Positions 43,968 through 52,992 of a stretch of DNA of 64,000 nucleotides are shown here, one piece after another (the first letter of the stretch is position 1; the number at the start of each line of letters is the position of its first letter). Source of the stretch: Turicibacter sp. TJ11 (GTDB lineage: Bacteria; Bacillota_I; Bacilli_A; MOL361; Turicibacteraceae). The translations under genes and the position numbers were made by a program. Location of the stretch: assembly GCF_021497505.1 (NCBI RefSeq), contig NZ_CP069349.1, positions 273,861 to 337,860 of the forward strand. Reading direction: 5' to 3'. Under the pieces are notes generated by a model. The model saw only the letters and a list, made by a program, of their open reading frames with translations, searched no databases and was not told the origin of the DNA.

Positions 43968-46085
43968 TTATTCGATGATTTCACCTGTTTGTTGTTTAAG
44001 TGCTTCGATAGCTGCTTGATAACCTGCCATGTAGCCTTCTTCAAATCCTTTATCATACATTGGATCTTCTTCTTGAATTAAGCTAAATTTAGCTGAAGTA
44101 CTTAAAACATGATTCGTAACTGTGACTTGTTGAATGGCAAAAGTATCTGTTTCTTCTAAAACATAATCAGAGACTTTTAGTGTATTAGAATCGATATAAG
44201 TCGTCTCGTAAGCTGAATCATTAATTTTAACGCGACTATAGTTTGTGAAGTTTTGGCCTTTAATAATTAAGTTGCCTTCCTCATCATTAAAGACCTCAGA
44301 AATTAGAATTTCATTAACTCCCATTTGTAGTTTAGTTGGTTCGTATGGATTGATTCCATCGTAAATATACTGTTCACCATAAAGCATATCGTACTGTAAT
44401 AGTTTTAAGTTATCTAAATAATCCGATGATTCTTGATATTGTTGATGATAGTTAACTAACGTTCCATGGTGAATATCTAATTGGTTTAACACATGAGCTC
44501 CTAATTGATAAGCTTCAACATCTGTGTCTTGTTTTTCTAAGCCAAAGTTGTTCCAAACGATGTATTCTGTTTGGAAAATATCTCCATTTGAAAGCTCTGC
44601 ATCTTCAATTCCAAGCGTTGGTAGATGATCGCCATACATCACAAGGACAATATCTTCATTCATTAATGATAGAGCATGAGTTAATTCACCAATGAATTGA
44701 TCCATTTCATGAATTTCATTGACATAATACTCAAATGAAGTTAATCTTTCTGCGTCTTCTAACCCAGACAGCGTAATCTTTGAGTGATTTTCAACAGGAG
44801 TTGATGGATAGTCACCGTGTCCTTGAACAGAAATCGTGTAAATAAAGTCTTGAGTTTCTGTTGAATTTAATGCATCTAATATTGATTTAGTTAAGTATTT
44901 ATCTTTTGCCCAACCTAGAGGCGTTGTTTCTTCAACATTCATATATTCAATTGATGTGAACGTATCAAACCCTAACATTTTAAATACTTTTTGGCGAGTA
45001 TAGAATGTCCCTTTATTATTATGAATGGCATGTGTCGAATAACCTAAATCTTTTAAGTTGAAGTTAAGACTTTCAGCTGTTGTTTTTCGTAAGATTGTTT
45101 TGTACGGATACTCACCCGCACCGAAGAACTCAAGATTCATTCCGGTAATGATTTCAAATTCTGTATTAGCTGTTCCGGCTCCTACGGAAGGAACACGTAA
45201 AAATCCAGACGAAAACTCTTCTTTTAACTTTCTAAAGTTAGGAATTGGATCGGCTGAGAATTCTAAGTCTTTCATATAAGTTGGATCAAAGAATGATTCT
45301 AATTGAAGCATGATAATGTTTGGTGCTTGTTTTTGAGGAACTAACGTATTGTCATTACTTGCAACTAAGTTTGAATTATCCAATTCAGAAGATTCATTAT
45401 TTTGAACTAAAGTTTGTGCTAAGTCATTCATCGTTGCTTCTGTGTAATTAATTGGACGTTTAATTCCTGTATTTAATAATGTATTAGTAAAGCAATAAGG
45501 GAAACCATAATCTAAGTAGGCAAAGGCAACATTTCCAAAGTAGTCAGAAATAATGTTTGCTTTTAATGCCCCTTGCGTTAAAAGAATGAAGCTTAGGACA
45601 ATTGCTCCAAATAAAGGAACGGACTTTTTATAGTTGACCTTATTTCTTGATTTAGGTGCTTTAAAGAATGAAATGATCACACCAACGATTGCAATTAAAA
45701 TTCCAACAATAATTAAACCCATTTCAAATTTAGTGAAATACTTTTCTAAAATATCAAATGTTGATGAAATTAATTTTAATTCGTTAGCTGTAAATGGTGT
45801 AACACGATTATTTAATACAATTCCGTTTGTAATTCCACCAGCTAACCAAATGATTGAAATGGTTGTAAAGACAAAAACTTTACGTCTAACTAAGAAAACA
45901 ATCGATAAGGTAACTAGGATGAGTAATACATTGTAGATAAATACAATCGGTGACTCCATCAAATATTGAAATGCAGCCAGGATAGAGTGACGGCTAAAAC
46001 ATTCAATTAAAAAATTGATCAGGAAAGCAGCTGCCACACATAGAAAATAATAATTATATAAATACTTTTTCGAAAATTCTTTCAT
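43968..46085 (-). CDS. LTA synthase (LtaS)-family sulfatase-fold membrane protein with a C-terminal IPT-like extension
   Basis: The 705-residue protein has five N-terminal membrane helices (to about residue 190) and an extracellular sulfatase-fold domain (about 255-555). IIMLQLESFFDP provides a metal ligand. The catalytic threonine is Thr305 in VGAGTANTEFEIITG, and VMYGDHLPTLG provides the Asp-His metal site. LtaS enzymes polymerise glycerol-phosphate onto a lipid anchor. Unlike standard LtaS, it has an extra 100 residues: an IPT/TIG-like beta segment (LIIKGQNFTNYSRVKI) and an acidic-aromatic tail ending in GEIIE. Several paralogues may exist elsewhere in the genome. Confidence 0.9.
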   Translation of the reverse strand: MKEFSKKYLYNYYFLCVAAAFLINFLIECFSRHSILAAFQYLMESPIVFIYNVLLILVTLSIVFLVRRKVFVFTTISIIWLAGGITNGIVLNNRVTPFTANELKLISSTFDILEKYFTKFEMGLIIVGILIAIVGVIISFFKAPKSRNKVNYKKSVPLFGAIVLSFILLTQGALKANIISDYFGNVAFAYLDYGFPYCFTNTLLNTGIKRPINYTEATMNDLAQTLVQNNESSELDNSNLVASNDNTLVPQKQAPNIIMLQLESFFDPTYMKDLEFSADPIPNFRKLKEEFSSGFLRVPSVGAGTANTEFEIITGMNLEFFGAGEYPYKTILRKTTAESLNFNLKDLGYSTHAIHNNKGTFYTRQKVFKMLGFDTFTSIEYMNVEETTPLGWAKDKYLTKSILDALNSTETQDFIYTISVQGHGDYPSTPVENHSKITLSGLEDAERLTSFEYYVNEIHEMDQFIGELTHALSLMNEDIVLVMYGDHLPTLGIEDAELSNGDIFQTEYIVWNNFGLEKQDTDVEAYQLGAHVLNQLDIHHGTLVNYHQQYQESSDYLDNLKLLQYDMLYGEQYIYDGINPYEPTKLQMGVNEILISEVFNDEEGNLIIKGQNFTNYSRVKINDSAYETTYIDSNTLKVSDYVLEETDTFAIQQVTVTNHVLSTSAKFSLIQEEDPMYDKGFEEGYMAGYQAAIEALKQQTGEIIE

Positions 46086-46595
46086 GTCTAACCCCCATAA
46101 ATAAATGCTCTATGAGTTTGAGTGGACTCAAAGAGTTTGATTTACAATTATTACCATAATGTGAATCTAAAAATAGTCCACTTGTCATTGTAGCAATGAT
46201 ACTGTATAAAATCAATTAGAAAAAATTAGTAGAGGTAGCTACAAATAATTATTATACAGATTCAAAGTAAAAATTCACCTTCTATTTAAAGGTTTTCATT
46301 AAATCGTTAAAATCCTTAATCATTACGGTTAATAATTGATTAATATAAACGCTTTTATTATATTTTAAACGTTAGAATGTCGGTATTTGTTAATGAGGTG
46401 ATGAAAGAGTATTTATACTTCAATCATCATGAATTGAGATAAAGGGTTAGTTATGGATAGAGAGAATAAAGTAGTCGTTAAAACATAATGTAAAAAGATA
46501 ACATTTAGCGTATAGTTTTTTATCCAATGAATAATAAAAATCTTTCTATAATATATAATATTAAAAAATGACTTCATAACAAGATAATCGGCAAT
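46086..46595. other. 510-nt interval without a recognisable gene
   Basis: The stretch is very AT-rich. TATAAACGCTTTTA at 46344-46357 matches the cre consensus at 12 of 14 positions, but it lies about 260 nt before the nearest start codon (minus strand 46085), so its relevance is doubtful. I see no gene, riboswitch or terminator otherwise. Confidence 0.4.
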
Positions 46596-46626
46596 AAAAA
46601 AAGTAGAGAAGGATCTCTACTTTTTT
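46596..46626 (-). terminator. sspI terminator
   Basis: GTAGAG-AAGGAT-CTCTAC is flanked by T/A runs and lies just after the stop codon on the minus strand. Confidence 0.88.
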
Positions 46627-46627
46627 G

Positions 46628-46846
46628 TTATGACGCTTTAGGTTTTAAGCACTCAGTGACACGTGAGACAATCGTTTCTTTTTCAGAATCGTTACTTCCA
46701 TTCCAAAGAATTTCAAAAATGACTCCAAGTCCAGGAAGCGTTTTTTCCTCACCTGATTCGATTGCGTCAATAATTGTTTCACGAATTTCATCGTAGTTTG
46801 AATCATCAAGATTTGCCATAACTGCTTTTCTTAAATCAAAGTTCAT
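46628..46846 (-). CDS. sspI: Small acid-soluble spore protein SspI
   Basis: The 72-residue protein matches the SspI family along its whole length: NFDLRKAVMANLDDSNYDEI, ETIIDAIESGEEKTLPGLGV and IFEILWNGSNDSEKETIVSR. SspI is a minor SASP made in the forespore; its exact role in the spore core is not settled. Length agrees with the 71-residue Bacillus form. The ATG at 46846 follows GAGGTGATACTG, and three upstream codons from a GTG are ignored. A sigma-G-like promoter lies about 30 nt upstream. It marks the organism as a spore former. Confidence 0.93.
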   Translation of the reverse strand: MNFDLRKAVMANLDDSNYDEIRETIIDAIESGEEKTLPGLGVIFEILWNGSNDSEKETIVSRVTECLKPKAS

Positions 46847-46876
46847 CAGTATCACCTCATAAATTTTCTTTCGTTA

Positions 46877-46906
46877 TAGTTTCTCACCATTAGCTAAAGT
46901 TATGCA
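46877..46906 (-). promoter_or_regulatory. Candidate sigma-G promoter of sspI
   Basis: On the minus strand TGCATA (46906-46901) and GAAACTA (46883-46877) are separated by 17 nt. They resemble the forespore sigma-F/sigma-G elements (TGNATA and CATACTA, five of seven at the -10). The distance of 30 nt to the sspI start is suitable. Confidence 0.55.
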
Positions 46907-47064
46907 TTCTTTTATTGATTGATATTTTTTAAACGAACCACATATACTAAAAACGTTATATCATTCTAAAGATTTTTATTAAATTAGATGTAAATTAAAA
47001 TAAGAATCAAAGTTCTTTTCATTTAAAAGATCAATAGACATCTCTTGTCAATTTTGAAATTTAT

Positions 47065-47093
47065 TTGGAAAGTTTGTTCACTTATAGTAAAAT
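47065..47093 (+). promoter_or_regulatory. Promoter of the MurJ/YtgP-type flippase gene
   Basis: TTGGAA (47065-47070) and TAAAAT (47088-47093) with a 17-nt spacer, 57 nt before the start codon. Confidence 0.6.
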
Positions 47094-47149
47094 AGTAAGA
47101 TGAAACCGCATGAAGAAGCGGTGTTAAGAAAAGAAAGTAGGTTGAAGAT

Positions 47150-48796
47150 ATGGGGAATCGTTTCTTAAAGGGGGCAATGATTTTAAGTATTAGTATGTTT
47201 GCCACCAAGTTTCTTGGAATTCTCTATGTGATCCCGTTTCAACAACTAGTTGGAACATCAGGAATGGCGCTTTATAATTACGCATATACGCCATATGCAC
47301 TATTTATTAGTTTATCAACACTTGGAATTCCCGTTGGAATTGCAAAATTCGTCTCAAAATATAATGCAGCGGGAGAATACGATACGGCAAGAAAAATGTT
47401 TAGATATGCTATTTGGTTCATGATAGCTTTGGGATTCATCGGATTTTTAACGATGTATAATTTAGCACCGTGGTATGCTCAAGTCGTTTTAGGTGGAGAA
47501 GAGGCACTGGCTAATACGGTCGAAGATGTCACGATGGCGATTCAAACGATTAGTTTTGCTTTATTAATTATTCCAGTTATGGCTATTTTCAGGGGATTCT
47601 TTCAAGGAAATCAAAACATGGTTCCTACCTCTGTGTCGCAGTTTGTGGAGCAAGTTGTACGTATTATTTTTATTTTAGCTGGATCTTACTATATTATTAA
47701 TTTTCAAGGTGGAACGACAAAACAGGCGGTTGGATTTTCAGTGTTTTCAGCCTTTTTAGCGGGAATTACTGCATTTTTAATTTTATATTATTTCTGGATT
47801 AAAAACGTTAAACAATATAACGAATTGTTAAAGCAGTCGGTTCCTCATGAACCAAGAAATTACGGAAATCTTTTTGCTGAGTTAATTTCTTATGCTATTC
47901 CTTTTGCCATCTTAGGGTTAGCGACTAATTTATTTCAAATTGTCGATCAAACAACATATAACCATTATATGCTTTTAAGTGGAATGGACGGAGTCTTGGT
48001 TGAGGATTCATATGGAATGTATGCAGGATCATTGTATAAAATCATTATGATTCCTGTTTCATTTGCAATCTCTTTTGGACAACCATTAATTCCAGAACTA
48101 ACACATCATTTAACGTCTGGAAATTTAAAAGCAGTTCGTAAAAACTTAGTTCTAGCGATTCAATTAACATGTTTTATTACGGTTCCTGCTGTTGTTGGAA
48201 TGGCTTTATTATCAGAACCTATTTATATTATGTTCTTTAATTCAAACATCCCTGGATATAATCAAATGGGTGGTGAGATTTTTAGATTAGGTTCACTACT
48301 TGGACTATTCATGGCACTTTATAGTATTATTACGGCTATTTTACAAGGAATTGGTAAGCAGTGGTACGGTATTATCTTCTTAGCAACATCATTAGTGATT
48401 AAATATATTGGGAATGTGTTGTTAATTCCTATTTTTAAAACAGATGGAGCGACATTAGCGACGATGATTGCTTATACATTCTGTATGACGATGAGTTTAA
48501 TCATTATTAAACGTCAAACAGGATTTAAATTGTCACAGTTGCTTCGTCGTTTAGTTGCAATTTTTGTTTTTACAGGAATGATGGCACTAGTTGTTATGAT
48601 TGTAAAATCAGGCTTAAACCTAGTGATCGACTATGATAAACATCATTTATTATCTTATGTTTATGTTGCCATTTCTGGATTTGTTGGAATTGTCGTGTAC
48701 TTTGGTTTAGCTTGGTATTTTGATTTAATTCATGCTTTATTCGGGGTGAAATTTTCTCCTAAACAACTAAAAGAACGCATACTTCGTCGTCGCTAA
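47150..48796 (+). CDS. Lipid II flippase-type MOP exporter (YtgP/MurJ-like, SpoVB relative)
   Basis: The 548-residue protein has about 14 membrane segments and belongs to the MOP polysaccharide-flippase superfamily. Its N-terminus FLKGAMILSISMFATKFLGI and the following YVIPFQQLVGTSGMALYNYA match YtgP, the Bacillus MurJ functional equivalent (about 544 residues), and its relative SpoVB. It would flip lipid II or a similar undecaprenyl precursor outward. The next conserved gene, rsuA, lies nearby in other Firmicutes too, which supports YtgP over a sporulation-only role. AGGTTGAAG precedes the ATG. Confidence 0.88.
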   Translation: MGNRFLKGAMILSISMFATKFLGILYVIPFQQLVGTSGMALYNYAYTPYALFISLSTLGIPVGIAKFVSKYNAAGEYDTARKMFRYAIWFMIALGFIGFLTMYNLAPWYAQVVLGGEEALANTVEDVTMAIQTISFALLIIPVMAIFRGFFQGNQNMVPTSVSQFVEQVVRIIFILAGSYYIINFQGGTTKQAVGFSVFSAFLAGITAFLILYYFWIKNVKQYNELLKQSVPHEPRNYGNLFAELISYAIPFAILGLATNLFQIVDQTTYNHYMLLSGMDGVLVEDSYGMYAGSLYKIIMIPVSFAISFGQPLIPELTHHLTSGNLKAVRKNLVLAIQLTCFITVPAVVGMALLSEPIYIMFFNSNIPGYNQMGGEIFRLGSLLGLFMALYSIITAILQGIGKQWYGIIFLATSLVIKYIGNVLLIPIFKTDGATLATMIAYTFCMTMSLIIIKRQTGFKLSQLLRRLVAIFVFTGMMALVVMIVKSGLNLVIDYDKHHLLSYVYVAISGFVGIVVYFGLAWYFDLIHALFGVKFSPKQLKERILRRR

Positions 48797-48840
48797 GTTC
48801 ATACTATCCCTATATAACTAGATGAGTTGAAGGTGATGGG

Positions 48841-49242
48841 ATGAAGCGTGCATTAACTCGTTGTCTATTAGGAATTAGTGTGATCTGCTTTTTATTTATT
48901 GGAGGTCTCAGAACGAATGTTCAGTTAACCTCTCAAGCACAACAAAATCTTTCAGTGCTTGTCCCTCAAGCCATGAAGTTAACCGACCATGTGAAGCTAT
49001 GGTTATCTGATTATGTCGAAGAAGACGAAGCAGTCATCAGCACAGTGGATGTTCTTGCTCAAAAAGAAGGTTTGATTGATTATGACGCTGCTTTAGAAAT
49101 TGTATACGAGATGATTGGTGATATTGAGCATTTATTGACACTCGATCAAAAAGAAGCGATTGAAAAAGAAGTTAATGAACTCTACAAACAAAGCATTTTA
49201 AAACAGTATAAAAATGAAGTCGGTCCACAGTTTTACGAATAA
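48841..49242 (+). CDS. Uncharacterised secreted or membrane-anchored protein
   Basis: The 133-residue product has an N-terminal hydrophobic segment (about 8-24: LLGISVICFLFIGGL), either an uncleaved anchor or a signal peptide. A mostly helical acidic domain follows: KLWLSDYVEEDEAVISTVDV, IVYEMIGDIEHLLTLDQKEA. The ATG follows GAAGGTGATGGG and lies 44 nt after the flippase gene, so the two are probably cotranscribed. No family is recognised. It may assist the flippase or act in the envelope, but only location suggests this. Confidence 0.7.
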   Translation: MKRALTRCLLGISVICFLFIGGLRTNVQLTSQAQQNLSVLVPQAMKLTDHVKLWLSDYVEEDEAVISTVDVLAQKEGLIDYDAALEIVYEMIGDIEHLLTLDQKEAIEKEVNELYKQSILKQYKNEVGPQFYE

Positions 49243-49268
49243 AAAAGTCGCCAAATGGCGACTTTTTT
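49241..49268 (+). terminator. Bidirectional terminator
   Basis: AAAAAAGTCGCCA/TGGCGACTTTTTT serves the plus-strand gene ending at 49242 and the minus-strand gene ending at 49267. Confidence 0.92.
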
Positions 49269-50472
49269 AAATGGTTGTTTCAGGTCTAAATCCAAGATAA
49301 CTTTCAACTTTACGTAAGCGAATATTAATATTAGCGACCTTGTTTTTCATATCCACTGGATCATTAGCGTTATCATTTATCATCGGATAGTTAGCAGGAG
49401 AATTGGTTGGATTGATATTATATCCCTGTGGAGATGGAACTAGGGAAGCTCCAGAAGAAAGAGCTGGATCGACTGAATAAGTTGGAATACTTGGATTAGT
49501 TGTTCCCACAGTATTAGTTGGTGTTAAAGAGGGAAGATTATATGGAGTGCTAGACGTGTTTTGTTGAATGTTTTTTTGAACATCACTGCCCGCTGAATAA
49601 GGATTGGTAGGATTAGGGCGTAAATCTTGATTTGATAATGCATGAGTAGTTGCTAAATCGTTAAAAGATGGTGTTAAGTTTGGAAGTTGATCTTGAGGTT
49701 GAGTGATACGCGAAAAATCATTAAACGAAAATTGCCCAGGAAATAGTTCGTTACTAGCTGGTTCTTCACCAATGCTTCCACTTAAGTTTTCATTAATTAA
49801 AGAGGGATATTGAGACGAATGATAATGATCCGTTGTCATCGGATAAGAACTAGAATTAGGTCCATAGGCTGGAGTCTGGTTTTGTGGATAGTTATTAGAT
49901 GGCATGGAAGAAGGATAAGGAGCCATAGCATTTGGATTGAACGCTTGATTTCCTAATGCATTCGGATAAGGGTTTCCACCATTATTCATCATAGGTGCTT
50001 GATTATAATTCGAATTATTGTTCATCATCGGATATGGAGTGTTTGCGTTATTCATAGGTTGAGGTTGCGGAAAGTTAAAGTCTGTCATTGGACCGTAGTT
50101 AGGGTTTGGATAATTGTTCATCGACGGATTGAAATTAGGGTTTTGATTCATTGCAGGATAAGGCTGATTCATCATTGAGGGGGGATTGGTATTCATATTA
50201 TGATTTACCATAGGCATTTGAGCAGGATTGAAATTATTATTCATCATGGGATTAAGTCCTCCTATTGACGGCATTGCACCATTTCGACCTTGAAATTGAG
50301 GACCCGCACTTGTATTAGGTCCCATCATTTGATTAACGCTTGGTCCAAGTGGAGACATACCATTATGGCCTTGGGGAGGGTTTTTGGTATTATTTAAAAA
50401 TTGATTTAAATAAAATTGCTCCATCTCATCAATAGGCGTTTTCGACTTTTGTTTTTTTAGTTTGCTAAACAT
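49267..50472 (-). CDS. Asn/Pro/Met/Gln-rich low-complexity protein
   Basis: The 401-residue protein has a short basic N-terminus (FSKLKKQKSKTPIDEMEQFY). About 330 residues follow that are dominated by Asn, Pro, Met, Gln, Tyr and Gly with loose repeats such as NPMMNNNFNPAQMPMVNHN and PYPMMNNN. The C-terminus is a short conserved-looking helix, KNKVANINIRLRKVESYLGF. There is no signal peptide. The composition recalls spore-coat or spore-surface proteins, and sspI is nearby, but I recognise no family. GGAGGG precedes the ATG by about 9 nt. It is monocistronic. Confidence 0.75.
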   Translation of the reverse strand: MFSKLKKQKSKTPIDEMEQFYLNQFLNNTKNPPQGHNGMSPLGPSVNQMMGPNTSAGPQFQGRNGAMPSIGGLNPMMNNNFNPAQMPMVNHNMNTNPPSMMNQPYPAMNQNPNFNPSMNNYPNPNYGPMTDFNFPQPQPMNNANTPYPMMNNNSNYNQAPMMNNGGNPYPNALGNQAFNPNAMAPYPSSMPSNNYPQNQTPAYGPNSSSYPMTTDHYHSSQYPSLINENLSGSIGEEPASNELFPGQFSFNDFSRITQPQDQLPNLTPSFNDLATTHALSNQDLRPNPTNPYSAGSDVQKNIQQNTSSTPYNLPSLTPTNTVGTTNPSIPTYSVDPALSSGASLVPSPQGYNINPTNSPANYPMINDNANDPVDMKNKVANINIRLRKVESYLGFRPETTI

Positions 50473-50578
50473 GGGCGAAGCCCTCCTTTCTATTGCTACT
50501 ATATACTATGAAAGGTGCCCTGATTATGTTATGATATTTTTGTTTAAAAAGTTTTAAAGAAAATTGGAGGAACAAACG

Positions 50579-51313
50579 TTGCGTTTAGATAAATTATTAG
50601 CTCATACGGGATATGGAACACGAACAGAAGTAAAAAAATTATTAAAATCGAAAGTGGTTAAAGTCGATGGCGTGATCGTCAAAGATGCTAAGCAAAAAGT
50701 AGATTTGAGTCAACAAGTGGTGACCGTTTTTGATGAACAAGTTGAATATCGTGAGTTTGTTTACTTAATGATGAACAAACCTCAAAACTGTTTAAGTGCA
50801 ACACGTGATCGTGATTATCGCACCGTTATCGATTTGTTAGATGAGGATTACTTAATGTTTGATGTTGCACCTGCGGGACGTTTGGATCGTGACACAGAAG
50901 GTCTAGTTCTTTTAACGAATGATGGAAAACTGGCTCACGAGATTATTTCACCTAAAAAAGATGTATTCAAACGTTATGTGGCACATATTAGTGGTGAATT
51001 AACCGCTTCTTCAATCAAACAATTAGAAGTAGGTGTAGAAATTTTAGATGGAAATAATGAGTCATTTATCACGAAACCAGCAAAGTTAAACGTGATAGGC
51101 CCAGTTAATGATTTAACAGCAGTAGAAATTTGTATTACCGAAGGTAAGTTTCATCAGGTTAAGCGAATGTTTGCTAGTGTAGGATGCAAGGTGGTTTATT
51201 TAAAACGTTTAGCCATTGGTTCTTTACAATTAGACGAAACACTGGCATTAGGTGAATATCGTGAATTGACAGAAGAAGAATTAGCTTGTTTAAAAGAAGA
51301 GACAACACATTAA
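50579..51313 (+). CDS. rsuA: 16S rRNA pseudouridine synthase (RsuA/RluB family)
   Basis: The 244-residue protein has an N-terminal S4 RNA-binding domain (RLDKLLAHTGYGTRTEVKKL). The catalytic domain follows, with the active-site Asp in AGRLDRDTEGLVLLTNDG, plus ITEGKFHQVKRMFASVGCKV. It isomerises a specific uridine in rRNA; proximity to the ytgP-type gene, as in Bacillus, favours the 16S U516 enzyme. Starts: the frame is open from a TTG at 50564, but GGAGG (50566-50570) lies 8 nt before the TTG at 50579, which gives the normal N-terminus. Confidence 0.9.
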   Translation: MRLDKLLAHTGYGTRTEVKKLLKSKVVKVDGVIVKDAKQKVDLSQQVVTVFDEQVEYREFVYLMMNKPQNCLSATRDRDYRTVIDLLDEDYLMFDVAPAGRLDRDTEGLVLLTNDGKLAHEIISPKKDVFKRYVAHISGELTASSIKQLEVGVEILDGNNESFITKPAKLNVIGPVNDLTAVEICITEGKFHQVKRMFASVGCKVVYLKRLAIGSLQLDETLALGEYRELTEEELACLKEETTH

Positions 51314-51351
51314 ATTAAAAACAATTGATAAGAAAGTGAGGTGTATTTAAA

Positions 51352-52143
51352 ATGAGAGTTGATTTACATGTTCATACATCTATTTCAGATAGTTCGTTAA
51401 GTACTAAAGAGACTTTATTATTAGCTAAACAACGGGGATTAACTCATGTAGCAATCACGAATCATGATACGTTAGTTGGATTAAAAGAGGCAATTGAGCT
51501 TGGTAAACAAATAGGCGTTCACGTGATTCCGGGAATTGAGATTAGTGCCTATGACTTTAAACATCAAAAGAAAACTCATATTCTTGGATATAACTTTGAT
51601 TTAGAGGGAACGCACATTAAGGCATTAGTAGACCCAGTTAATAAGCGTCGAGATGCGAATACAAAATGGCAAGTACAACAACTAATTGAAGCTGGCTATC
51701 CTCTCACAATGAATGAGGTAGCTAAAAAAGCAAAAGATTCAACCGCGTGGTATAAACAACATATTTTTGATGTCTTAACAAGTAAAGGTTATCAAAGGGA
51801 AGAACTTAAACCGTTATTTAAAAAGGGTGGACTTTGTGATCGTGTGATTACGTATGTGAGTGCAGAGGATGCGGTTAAAGCCATTAAGGCCGATCATGGA
51901 ATAGCGGTGATGGCTCATCCTGGACAATCTAAAACGTATGACTTAATCCCTCAACTTGTGGCTGTTGGTTTAGATGGAATCGAAAAGTATCATCCCGATC
52001 ACAAAGAAGAAGATTATCAATTAATCGATGGGTTAGTGGCAAAGTATCACTTAATAGCAACGACAGGATCAGATTTTCATCATGAGTATGGTCCTAATCG
52101 TCCATTTGGGACACTTTTCATGACATCACTACCCTTTAAATAA
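51352..52143 (+). CDS. PHP-domain metal-dependent phosphoesterase
   Basis: The 263-residue protein has the PHP metal-binding motifs: VDLHVHTSISDSSL (motif I), AITNHDTLVGLKEA (motif II), IPGIEISAYDF, AVMAHPGQS and TTGSDFHHEYGPNRPFG. These resemble the TrpH/YciV family, which includes 5'-3' exoribonucleases on short RNA and 3',5'-nucleotide bisphosphatases. The exact substrate is unknown. AAAGTGAGGTG precedes the ATG. It is close behind rsuA (38 nt) and is probably cotranscribed with it. Confidence 0.88.
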   Translation: MRVDLHVHTSISDSSLSTKETLLLAKQRGLTHVAITNHDTLVGLKEAIELGKQIGVHVIPGIEISAYDFKHQKKTHILGYNFDLEGTHIKALVDPVNKRRDANTKWQVQQLIEAGYPLTMNEVAKKAKDSTAWYKQHIFDVLTSKGYQREELKPLFKKGGLCDRVITYVSAEDAVKAIKADHGIAVMAHPGQSKTYDLIPQLVAVGLDGIEKYHPDHKEEDYQLIDGLVAKYHLIATTGSDFHHEYGPNRPFGTLFMTSLPFK

Positions 52144-52147
52144 TAAG

Positions 52148-52174
52148 AAATCCTCTGAAAAAGAGGATTTTTTT
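52148..52174 (+). terminator. rsuA-PHP operon terminator
   Basis: AAATCCTCT-GAAAA-AGAGGATTT followed by T residues. Confidence 0.9.
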
Positions 52175-52317
52175 ATCAAGAAATGAGGACTTGGGCTCTC
52201 ATTCACAATTTATTAAAGTTATGATACAATAACAGTCGTGTAAAAAAAGATCATAAAATCATAAAATCTGCAGAAAAGGTTTTAGTTTAGACATAGGAGA
52301 AAGGCAGCGGTGATCAT

Positions 52318-52971
52318 ATGCGTTTAAGAAAAGTAAAAGGTGCAGCGGAAACAATTGCAGCTCACCCTGAGATTGTTATTCCTGATGCACAAGCATTAAA
52401 AGGAAAATGGCAATCGGTATTTGAAAAGGAACAACCTTTATATATTGAAGTTGGAATGGGAAAAGGTCAATTTATTATTGGAATGGCGCAGAAAAATCCC
52501 CATCTAAACTTTATTGGAATTGAAAAATTCGATTCAGTCATGGTACGCGCGCTTGAAAAAGTGTTAGAAGCAGGAGAGTTACCAAACTTAAAATTATTAA
52601 AAATCGATGCTCAAGAGTTAACAGACATTTTTGCTGAAAATGAAGTGGAAGGTGTTTATTTAAACTTCTCAGATCCATGGCCAAAACCACGTCATGCGAA
52701 GCGTCGTTTAACACACGAAAACTTCTTAAAGTTATATGAACATATTACCATTCCAAATGGATATGTTTGTTTTAAAACAGATAATCGTTTATTATTTGAA
52801 TATTCATTAGTGAGTGTCACTGAATATGGAATGGCATTACGTGATGTTGCTCTTGATTTACATCAACGAGAAGACTTAGAATGGAATGTCATGACAGAGT
52901 ACGAACAAAAATTTAGTGCAAAAGGACAACCAATTTATCGATTAGAAGCACAATTTCAGACGCAAGAGTAA
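52318..52971 (+). CDS. trmB: tRNA (guanine-N7-)-methyltransferase
   Basis: TrmB methylates G46 in the variable loop of tRNAs using S-adenosylmethionine. The 217-residue protein starts MRLRKVKGAAETIAAHPEIV. It has the SAM motif LYIEVGMGKGQFIIGMA, FIGIEKFDSVMVRALEK, and YLNFSDPWPKPRHAKRRLT, the catalytic Asp and substrate loop specific to TrmB. Length is normal. The ribosome site (GGTGAT) is weak but the N-terminus fits the family. It precedes a DUF84 gene by 21 nt and is part of a conserved housekeeping neighbourhood. Confidence 0.96.
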   Translation: MRLRKVKGAAETIAAHPEIVIPDAQALKGKWQSVFEKEQPLYIEVGMGKGQFIIGMAQKNPHLNFIGIEKFDSVMVRALEKVLEAGELPNLKLLKIDAQELTDIFAENEVEGVYLNFSDPWPKPRHAKRRLTHENFLKLYEHITIPNGYVCFKTDNRLLFEYSLVSVTEYGMALRDVALDLHQREDLEWNVMTEYEQKFSAKGQPIYRLEAQFQTQE

Positions 52972-52992
52972 AAGGATATAAGGGGTAAATGG

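Noticed and set aside
44900-45936. Plus-strand frames antisense to the LTA-synthase-family gene
   Set aside because: They are by-products of AT-rich codon usage on the opposite strand and lack ribosome sites.
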